DNA of 64,000 bases from the NCBI GenBank assembly GCA_000499405.2, contig HG738140.1, positions 12,799,560 to 12,863,559 on the forward strand. Direction: 5' to 3'. Within the stretch, counting starts at the first letter, position 1. Each line of letters opens with the position of its first letter. The DNA is from Onchocerca volvulus. Its lineage: Eukaryota; Nematoda; Chromadorea; Rhabditida; Onchocercidae. Below the pieces are notes generated by a model, which saw only the letters and a program-made list of their open reading frames with translations, was not told where the DNA came from and ran no database searches. This document shows positions 55,301 to 64,000 of the stretch, piece by piece. Position numbers and translations under genes: made by a program.

Positions 55301-56461
55301 AGTTCCTTTTCAATTGTAATATTTGTTATATTTTTTTTCCCTCAACGAAATCATTTTGCTGCAAAAAAAGAAAAAAGCGGAAATCCAACTTGACATTTAC
55401 AATAGTTTCCATACTGAATAATTGCGTGTGCAAAAAAAGAGGCAAAGTTTTTTTAATACCCTGAAATGGGCAGATAAATAAACTTATTGTGCCATCTTAA
55501 TTTATAATTTACTTTACTCATTTATTTCAAATCATAAAATTTTCATTCCAGCATTTTGGTATACTTATTTTCAATTTTGTTTTAGATATTTTAAATATCG
55601 AAAGTATCCGTTCAGCTAAAAACACTTGTAATTCTTTTGCTTCATTCATCAAAAATTCAAAATTAAAAGATGTTACTAATTAATTTAAAATATTGAAAAA
55701 AAGGTGCTTATACCATTGAGCATGTTGAAATTTGATTGAAATTATTCTAATTTAAGTTTTTTAAAAAATGATAATGCTCGATTTTAGCAATTAAAAAAAT
55801 GAATCAACCCCCAATTATACTGCATCATTTTGAATAATTTTTTAAAAAAAGTTCCAAATTACTGCAAAGAATAATAACATTTCGGAAGATCGAACATATC
55901 CGGTTGGTTCAACGACTGTTCGATGACGCTTTTCATGATTTACATCGTAACCATTAGCGAAATACGTATCAGGTATCCAGATATGCCTGTTATGCGGCAC
56001 GACCACCTCTTCAATCCCATCCCGATCGTCTAGCTCATAAACAAGCCGACCATCTTCCCATTCTTGTCGTAAATATAAATCGACAACCTTGAAAATATGC
56101 AAATTTATAAGATGTTAAATTTCATTACATTAAAATTTTTTAGTAGAATTTAAAAATTAAATCGATAATTTTGATAAATAAGCATTAGAAAAGAGAAATA
56201 TAAACCGCTTGGTGATCGTGCCATGCGATGCGGTTGATGTAGAGTGATGCGATGATGACAATTGCGGAATGATCGGCCGAGTCTGTAAAGCATACAATGA
56301 ACGGAATTAAATAAGATTTAAGTGGACAACCCCTGACTGGTGGTCGTGTTTGTGGATCGTATTCCGAGAGGATTCTCGACAACACCTGTCCCTCGAGACC
56401 AATTTGACGTGATCGTAACACTTTTGGTGATTGTCCATGTACGGACACCGTTATACCAATG
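52366..56461 (-). CDS. Pentameric ligand-gated ion channel subunit lacking the Cys-loop (5' exon not found)
   Basis: Nine minus-strand exons in continuous phase: 56461-56331, 56282-56206, 56087-55879, 55138-55056, 54603-54457, 53976-53888, 53261-53163, 52921-52724 and 52500-52366, giving about 388 residues without the signal-peptide exon. The extracellular domain has LYLRQEWEDGRL, loop A HIWIPDTYF, SYKYPIEDIVYLW and a loop-C cysteine pair (DCAGNYTIG...YSC). That second disulfide is typical of glycine, glutamate-chloride and amine-gated channels. M1 is about 234-255, M2 259-278, M3 293-317 and M4 at the C-terminus after a short M3-M4 loop. The segment that normally holds the Cys-loop reads TVTVPVEYGPKYPFENTRMI, with Val and Met where the cysteines belong. 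M2 reads SVPRTISAAVPFFIF and lacks PAR and the 9' leucine. The ligand is unknown. The 48 bases at 56330-56283 can be spliced or retained in frame. Confidence 0.88.
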
Positions 56462-56464
56462 CTG

Positions 56465-57954
56465 AAAGAAAGGGAAGAATTCCTCCTTGGAATTAAGTAA
56501 TAAATCAATAAAAACAAATAGGTAAGAGGAAGTTTTCCAATTTGAATGGTTTTTTTTTCTGCATAATTGCTATTATATTATAAAATTAATCGGATACAAC
56601 ATTTCTAATTTTAATGCAATTTAAAACTTTACAACTCGTGTAACATGGAAAGCTTATCAACGAAGAATGAACTTTTAAATGTTATCAAAGTCTAGAATTA
56701 CGAATGAAGTCAGAAATCAGATATCTGGATAAAATATTCGGGAATCAAATAAGCCAAATCCGAAATTTAGATAAAATTTCTTAACTTTGAAATATCTTCT
56801 TTCAATTTCTTTTCTCATTAAACTTCATTAACTTTGTTTTCAATGTCTCATCTTATTTTTCCGATATATTTAAGATTAAATTTTCATTTAAATGGATATT
56901 TTTATTTATTTTAAGTGCAATAAAAGTTATTAAGTAAAATCACTTTTTGAAGAAATTCATAAATAGCCTTAATGGAATATAGAGGAGAATTTATGAATAA
57001 TGAATTTTCATTTCGTCGAAAAAGTAAACAAAATTGAAGAAGAAAGTTGGAAGTAGGATGAGATGATTTATCAGAAAAAAAAAAAAACAAACAAACAAAC
57101 AAACAAATCTTTCTTCATATTCGTGTTTTTTTCAGGATTTTGCTATCGTGCTTCTTTTTTTTTTTTTGGATAAGTCATCACATTTCATTCATTTTTTAAA
57201 CTTTGCTTCGAAAAACCAAACTTCTGCGATTTATTTATTATATTTTTTTACAATTTATCTGAATCTTCTCCCCCTTCAATCTCCTACATTAAAATACACA
57301 TTATGTTAACATTATGTTAAGAAATTTGGAATATTTATTTTTTTTTTATTTTCGATATTAACAGTTACAAAATTAATAAATTTATTCCCTTTTAGATTGC
57401 ATGTATCTTTATAGTTCTTCATGACGATAGTAATAAAATTTATTCTTTTACCACATTCTATCTTATTTGTTAATTTCTCAATTGGAGAATTTTTTGATCA
57501 GAAATGGGAAATTTTTGAAGCAATATAAAAAAAGTATGCACTGCTTTAATAATAGTTTAAAAATTTTAAATCACTGAGAATTTTAAAAATTGGGAAAAAA
57601 CAACTCAAAAATTCAGTAACTAGACATCTCTATGTTATTCGAAAAAAATTTTTTTTTTATGTTTGATGTCGGCAAAATATTTTCCAAGTTTTGGAGAAAA
57701 TTAGAAATGATTGAAATATTTGATGAACTGAGTATGAACTATTGAAGAGAAGCTAATTTTGCTTTCATTTGTCAAAGGATTCAAATTCCATTATCAATCT
57801 AACTCTACTTAGGATTTATAAAATCTATGTTAGGAAAAGAAGTACTGATATATAGACATAAGCCTGCAATATTATCATTTTGTCTCTTATTATCACTACT
57901 ATTATTATTATCATATCAAGAAGTTATGTGATAAATCTACTGCAATACGTCAAG
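56465..57954. other. Probable 5' intron of the channel gene
   Basis: The first channel exon found begins in mid-codon after a TTTCAG acceptor at 56464-56462, so sequence to the right on the minus strand must hold the start and signal-peptide exon. None was recognised. The stretch includes a (CAAA)n microsatellite at 57085-57108 and poly-T tracts. Confidence 0.45.
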
Positions 57955-58935
57955 AAGTTTAAAAATACTTAAAAACTTCACAAATTTTAGACGCATATTT
58001 TTTGATTTTTAACAAAACTTTTCGAGGCATTGGAAAATATTTAAAAAATGAGTCATAAAGGATATTTTAAGCAATTGCTGTTTTTTTTTTTTTTTTTTTT
58101 TGATCATTTTCATTAAATAAAAGAACGAACATATATTTACTATTAGAGAATTAAAATTATTTTAATTTTTCCTAAATAATCTATAACATTCAAAATTTAA
58201 AGCTGCAAATCAATTAATAGTTCATTTTCTAAAAAATTGCTTTTTTTAAAGATATCTGAAAAGGAATGAATAATCCTACTCTTTTTTATTTTATTGTAAA
58301 ATGGAAGAGTGTAAAATTGGAAGTTCCTGAAATGTGAATATTTCAGTAAGACTCTTCAAAAACATATGAAAATAGATTACTTATTGGGAAAGCAAAATCT
58401 GCTTGAAATTTATGCAAAATATATTTTGCATAAATTTCAAGTTAGTGCTATGTACAACTCAATTCGTCAAATAAATCATTAATTAAGCGACAAGTTCTGA
58501 AGCAGTCTCTCTCGAGAGGACTTGTCGCATAATTAATGATTTACTTGAAGAATTATATTAGTACATAGCACTAACTATTGAAATATGCTACATTTCAAAA
58601 ATTTCCAAATTTGCAATCTTTTATTTTACAATAAATTAAAAAAAAGAGCAAAATTAATTATTCTTTCTCAAATGGCTTTTTTTTATAAAACGAATCAAGC
58701 TTTAAATTTTGAATGTTTATAGATTATTCAGGAAAAATTAAAATAATTTTAACGCTCTAATAGTAAATATATGTTCGTGCTTTTATTTAATGAAAATTAT
58801 CAAAAAGGCCAACAACTGCTTAAAATATCCTTCATGATTTAATTTTTAGATACTTTCCAATGCCTTGAAAAGTCTTAACTAAAATCGAAAAAAATATATT
58901 TAAACATTTGTCAATCTTTTAAATATTTTTAAATA
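57955..58935. mobile_element. ~980 bp palindromic (foldback) element
   Basis: The left arm (about 57955-58495) and right arm (about 58520-58935) are reverse complements with indels around a centre near 58508. Matching pieces are GCGACAAGT/ACTTGTCGC at the centre, TTAGTGCTATGTAC/GTACATAGCACTAA at 58442 and 58561, and GGCATTGG/CCAATGCC at 58026 and 58857. The long outer parts include CGAACATATATTTACTATTA and its complement. There is no coding capacity. It resembles a MITE or a fold-back transposon, and it would form a large hairpin if transcribed. Confidence 0.88.
58402..58441. repeat. Perfect spacerless 40-bp palindrome
   Basis: The 20-base half 58402-58421 (CTTGAAATTTATGCAAAATA) is followed at once by its exact reverse complement at 58422-58441. 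It lies in the left arm of the larger palindrome only. The right arm has a shorter, imperfect counterpart, so the symmetric 40-mer arose after the large palindrome or was lost from one side. Confidence 0.95.
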
Positions 58936-60005
58936 TTATTTTTTGAAGTGCTAAAAAAATTTTCCCGCAATATTCGAAATTCTCTAATGTTTAATATTAG
59001 TCATAATTTGTTTTTTAATATCAAAAGAAGAGAATTATTGATGAAAGTTTCATTTGCTACTATCATATCGGATTTCACATAATACTCATTAATAATAACT
59101 TAGTATCAAATCTATTCTTAGCAGAATTCAAGTATTGTTTGATTATTTTAAGCAAATGATTAAAATCATTGATAATTTAGGTGTAAAAACTAGTCGAATA
59201 AAAATTACTAAAGATTGGAAAAAAAATTCAAAAAGACATTTTCCATCAAATTTGCAACTTCTAAAATATAGAAATTAAACAAGATTTTTAAATGAAATAT
59301 AAAAATTAAACATGAAATTTCTCATTAAAACATATTTAAATTTTAAAATGCTCAGAAATATCGAGCACGATAGATTATCTTTGTATCATTTAGCAATATT
59401 TTTTGTTGTTTGTATTAAATTCTACTTTTATAAATTGATTGTTGAAGAGAGTAACGAAAAAAAAAAAAATTGGCTGAAAATTAATTTCACTGTATTGCGA
59501 AGCATAGGTAAAAATTTCCATTGATAAGGTAAAAAATTTTGAAACAAACAGTGAATTAATCAATCATCTGAATAAATGAAATTTTTGGAAATGAAATGAA
59601 AATGAAAAAGATTGTGATATATCATAATGATAATACTTATATCAAATATCGTCAGAAATGTTTCATTGATTAAATTCCAATTCACAAATATTTCGAAAGT
59701 ACTGACAATATTAATTTCTGACATTTGCATGTCTCAGAAAGTACGAAAATGTTATTAGATTGAAAAAATGAAATTATTTAATCAAGGAATAGATGATAAG
59801 TGCATGTATATAATATATATCATATCAATGTAAAAAAAGAAAGCGAAAAACAGCGATTTCTACATTTCTCAATTTCACTGCTTTATATTCGAATATATTA
59901 AATAGTATATTTTGTTTATTATTTTAATTTCATTTCTTGCTTATTTTAGACTAATTAAACATATATTGTTAAATAGAAATTAAATTCAGTGACGATTTTA
60001 TTTGA
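58936..60005. other. AT-rich stretch without recognised features
   Basis: Nothing was identified besides homopolymer runs. The 70-codon frame at 59312-59524 is made mostly of Asn, Lys, Ile and Phe and shows no motif. Confidence 0.45.
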
Positions 60006-60420
60006 ATCCAGAATGGGTCACGAAGTAGCGGATGTAATTCAAATATTAATAATACATTCAATCTAGTAACTAAGAAGTGCATTCAAGAAGTTTTGCAAAA
60101 GTTCTGAAGACCAAGAGTTGTGGCGATTGATCCATCGAAAATTGACCAATTTGGACAATCATTGAAGCTAACGCTTTTCTGACTAATTGAAGAAAAATTG
60201 CCGAAGAAATCAATTTTAACTATCCAAGAACGGTTATTCGGTAATTAAAACAAGTTGGAAAGATGAAAAAGTTTGATAAATGAACTGATAATCGAAAAAT
60301 GATGTTTTGAATTGTATTATCTCTAATTCTACGTCGCAAGCAATGAATCATTTCTCGAATCGACTAAAAGCAAATAATGTCTAGACTTTCAAAGCTAAAT
60401 TAACATCCAAAAATGTTACA
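60006..60420 (+). pseudogene. Mariner transposase relic
   Basis: Plus-strand pieces in shifting frames spell the helix-turn-helix region of a mariner-type transposase: IEANAF, KIAEEINFNY, TVIR followed by LKQVGKMKKFDK, and LSLILRRKQ with SRID. Stops and frame shifts are frequent and neither the catalytic DD34D region nor clear terminal repeats were found. It is a short, old fragment. Confidence 0.75.
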
Positions 60421-63400
60421 ATTATTGTTTGTTAATTATTGTTTTGCTATTGACATTATAATTTTTTGAATTCCCAAGACTGTCCGTGCTGGTATTCGGT
60501 AAAAAACCACTTTTTTTTTCTTTTTTTTCTAAAACAATAATTAACAATAGTCTTGAAAGTTAAATGAATTGCCTTAATTTTTTGTCAATTTTTATTACTT
60601 CCTACTCAGCCATCTTGATATCTATAAGGAGTAGAATGCAGAAAAATGCTTTCCAGTATTTATCGAATATTCGGAAATATGAATTTGTATATTACAGAAA
60701 TAAATAAAATATATATTAATCGTTATAATTCCTATCCTAATTAATAAAGATATATTTTAATGTAGCTTAATTGCAAGAAATCTACTTTTAAAATCTATTT
60801 TTATTAATTAGAACAGAAATCACATATTTTTAAAATAAGAAATTAATTTACTTATTCCGTTATAACATAGAAGTTTTTGTCATTTCAAAACCATTTTTAT
60901 TTTCATTGTTTCCTTTCTTTTTTTTTTCTTTTTTTTAAAATGTTTCTTTTTTTTTTGTATTTTCGGAAAGTTTTATCTTCCAAAAAAAGATTAAATATTT
61001 ACCTGATGATGAGCAATGAAATCCGAAAAATTCGCGATTCAACCGCTGGCCACATCATAGCAGCTTTGCGGTTAGTAACAGTGCTAACTGATTGCTAATA
61101 TAACCTGTGAATGATGATACGGGAAAAAAAAGACCGACACCAACAACTGTTTAGAAAGCTGAAGTTCAACAGTTTATTGTTAAAAGATGAATTTGTGATA
61201 AGAGAGGAAGAAGCAGATGGAATTTGAATTGAATAAATTGCTTTAAATGATAACAACTACTTTTCGGAGAGAATCTGCTGAAATTTTGTTGGCAAAGAAA
61301 CGAAGAAACTGAATCACAATAAGAAACTTTCATTGCTCGAACAAAATAACAATCAAGAAGAAGAGAAAAAAAGAGAGAAGTATTGAGGATAATTGAATTG
61401 AGATTTTTCTTTCGCTTTCCGGATCTCTCCGATCTTAAATTTTAACTATTTCGAAAAATAAACATATGTTGTGGATCTTGGGTGCACAATAAGTTGAAAT
61501 CTGCCTTCACCTTTTCTCTCCAATACTTATTTTCCTGCATATTTTCTTTTTATTACACTTTTAAAATTTTCACGAAAATTTCTTTTACTTTGTATTTCAT
61601 TTCAAGTTATTCTATTCTATAAATTCAACTATTTTATATATTACACACATACACGTATATATGCATACAAATAAATACCACATAAACTTCCTCTAGTTGT
61701 GTAATAAAAATTGCTATTGGTTTTGTTGGTAATAGATTAGTTTAACATTTTTTTGAACCAAAAATATTACATTTTTTATTTTTTTTGTTTTTTTTCCAAT
61801 TTTTGCTTTGATTAAATGAAGAGATAATGGAAGAGATTGAGATCATAGAAAGAAAAAGCATGATAAAAATAAAAATGAAATTAATGAACAAAAAAAAAAA
61901 AGTCATTCAATTTTTTAGAAACTTTGAAACTTTGAAGAAGAAGAAGAAGAAGAAATACTAATCGAACGCAATAAAAATATTGTAAATAGTTTCAAAAAAA
62001 GAAAAACAAAAAGATTTTCTTGATGACAAATAATGTAGAAACAGGTAAACTGGTAATGTGACAATAAAAAACTTCAAAGGTTTCAAAAATTCACCAGTTC
62101 TTCACATACTTTTAGCATGGGTTTGTTGTTACGTTAGTCAGATGACAATTGAATTGACAAAAAGGACGAATTGATAGATCGAATTTGGAAGCGAAAGGAA
62201 TGGATGAGAACGAGAATTAACAAAAAAAAAAAAAAAGTATGACACTACAAGGTTGAATCGAAGGTATCGATGATTAGAAATATCGTAATGTTTGCGAGTA
62301 CTTTTCAAATGTTGGGTAAATCGCCAAAATGTTGAAAGAATGAAGTAAAATAATGTGGTAACGATGGTTAATGCTGATAATGTTAATAATCAATGGAATT
62401 ACAATTTTGACCAGAACAGTTTAAAAAACGAAACTATAAAAAACTGATATTCCATTTAAAAAAGTATTATTAATTTAAAGAAATTTAAATGATCAAAATA
62501 AAATGAAACAGAAAATTCATTAATAAAAGAATAAAAAGGAAAGAAAACATTTTGATTAAGCTTCCAATAAATGTTTTCATTATTAGCGTCTAGCACATTA
62601 CTATTGATTTTTTTATTCTTATCAATCTTTCGATGTCAATAATAATACTATGATACTTTCAAAAACTAATTTTGCAATCATATTTGTGAAAAAAAAAAAG
62701 TTTCAATTTACCTTTATCATTTCCCAAGTTGTTTTAAAAAAATTATTTGATAGAGCATAAAGAATATATGGGTGGAAAATATTAGATCCAGTGATAACAG
62801 TTTTAAAGTTGGAGGATATCTTATCATTTTAATAAGTAAAGACTTCACCTTTTTTTTTCAAATCTTCATCACCACGATTTATGTCAGAAAATAACCAGCG
62901 AATTCTTTTGAAAAAGATTTGATCGCTTGCTACAAAAAAAAAGCGTCTCACAAACGAAATAACCTAGAGATGTGTATACAGAGCAAATTTTTCACATTGC
63001 ATCGTTTTGAAGGATTATTCCAGTCATCTCAATGTTCAAATATTCATCATTTTATTTAATTGACTCAGTCTTTTCGATTCTGCATAAATTAAGCAATATC
63101 TAATGATACGAAAGTTATGCACGTATATTTGTTTTTCTTGCATAATCCATCAGTCATTTGCATTTAAAATTGAGCTTTGCCAAATATTTTTCAAATAAAC
63201 AGAAAAAAATTAGCAACACTAATTCAAAACCATTCAAATCGTAACATCATCATTCTTTGATGAAATTCATGCATTAAACTAGCAATATATACAAACTTAT
63301 GAAAATTTATTAGAAATATTTACCCTAATAACAATATAATTTACTACAATAATGATTCATATTCACACTGAACCCTGCTCACAATGTATCTTAATTACAT

Positions 63401-63751
63401 CAAATTTCATAAATAAATGTGCACGACCAAAAATAAATCAGAAACTAAATTACCCGCAAATGAATACAAAGACAATGGCACGATGTGGTATACAAAAACA
63501 GAGTGCATCTAAATAAATTGAAGTCGAAATGAAAAATTCATCTCCTCAGTGATTATTATACGCTTCTTTATTATCTAAATATTTAAACGCTTCAACAAAT
63601 TGAAATGAAATTAGGCTTGAATGGCTAATAGACATGCAGTCAAATGAATGAAGAATCTTAGTAATTTTGATATCAAGCTACGCTAGCATAAAGACAGTTT
63701 GCAAACTACTGAAATTGCAGATAATAGATAGGTTTTAAAATCATTATGTAA
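60421..63751. other. Gene-free stretch before the C5-epimerase gene
   Basis: AT-rich with many homopolymers and a short (GAA)n patch near 61938-61953. The 73-codon frame at 60877-61098 starts in a T-rich tract and matches no family known to me. Part of this region may be the 3' flank of the epimerase gene or the distant promoter of the channel gene. Confidence 0.45.
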
Positions 63752-64000
63752 CTAATTATGTTTTGCTTTGTGGCCTGTCGCATAAGAAGCCCAGCGATTA
63801 GCAGTTTCATTAAAGAATTCATCCTCTGTAATGATATAAAGCCATTTTAACAAATAAATATGTACGGAATGATAATCCCAACGTGCTAAATTTGGTGTCG
63901 TTTTCAATCCTAAATGTCTTAAATCATAAAAAGTTCCACTGCCGGTATCAAAAAGAGGTAGGAAAATACGTAAACTTTCTAAACCGACAGAAAACAATGT
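63752..64000 (-). CDS. GLCE: D-glucuronyl C5-epimerase, C-terminal exon (partial at window edge)
   Basis: This minus-strand frame enters from the right edge and ends at the stop at 63754-63752, encoding about 82 residues. It contains ESLRIFLPLFDTGSGTFYDL, HLGLKTTPNLARWDYHSVHI and the terminus WASYATGHKAKHN. These match the end of animal heparan sulfate glucuronyl C5-epimerases, including the conserved TGSGT-YDLRH and NLARWDYH blocks and the AKHN end. The enzyme works in the Golgi and converts glucuronic acid to iduronic acid in heparan sulfate. The C. elegans gene is hse-5 (family knowledge). The catalytic core lies outside the window. Confidence 0.93.
   Translation of the reverse strand, partial: TLFSVGLESLRIFLPLFDTGSGTFYDLRHLGLKTTPNLARWDYHSVHIYLLKWLYIITEDEFFNETANRWASYATGHKAKHN

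Noticed and set aside
59312..59524. 70-codon plus-strand frame
   Set aside because: AT-driven composition (Asn/Lys/Ile/Phe), no homology cue, no splice partners.
60877..61098. 73-codon plus-strand frame ending in IIAALRLVTVLTDC
   Set aside because: The start lies in a T-rich tract and no family or neighbouring exon could be matched.

Overview
The window is AT-rich eukaryotic DNA and reads as a nematode genome, probably a spirurid/filarial-type parasite or close relative (inference). The support is small multi-exon genes with strict TTTCAG-type acceptors, candidate spliced-leader acceptors 6-10 nt upstream of start codons, animal gene families with nematode-like features, and decayed Helitron and mariner elements. 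No database was searched. All gene models were built by hand from reading-frame phase, splice sites and remembered family motifs.

Layout from left to right: (1) 0.5-2.7 kb, a broken Helitron on the minus strand. (2) 4.9-8.0 kb, two tandem minus-strand SmD1 genes, one canonical and one divergent, with an intron at the same place and phase. (3) 9.7-21.2 kb, a ten-exon plus-strand SR-type splicing-factor gene with a 6.7 kb intron. A 2 x 90 bp tandem duplication lies just upstream. (4) 21.2-28 kb, a long stretch without convincing genes that holds a 1.1 kb foldback element. (5) 28-30.3 kb, a small secreted cysteine-rich protein gene built from two matching four-cysteine halves. (6) 31.4-37.6 kb, a 15-exon minus-strand glycogen branching enzyme gene with two splice junctions that do not fit GT-AG in frame. 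(7) 38-42.9 kb, repeats, including a relic duplicate of the branching-enzyme first exon. (8) 43.0-47.2 kb, a ten-exon plus-strand beta-1,4-galactosyltransferase family gene (BRE-4-like), with a fossil copy of its last exon 4.4 kb downstream. (9) 52.4-56.5 kb, a minus-strand pentameric ligand-gated ion channel subunit that lacks both Cys-loop cysteines and has an unusual M2 pore segment. (10) 58-60.4 kb, a large palindromic element and a dead mariner. (11) 63.75 kb to the right edge, the C-terminal exon of heparan sulfate glucuronyl C5-epimerase on the minus strand.

No operon-like metabolic cluster is evident. Two genes concern splicing (SmD1 and SR), three concern carbohydrate or glycan work (branching enzyme, galactosyltransferase, C5-epimerase), one is a neuronal-type channel and one is a secreted orphan. 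The most unusual items are the Cys-loop-less channel, the diverged SmD1 paralogue, the two-half cysteine-rich secreted protein and the SR protein whose RS region lies between two RRMs.
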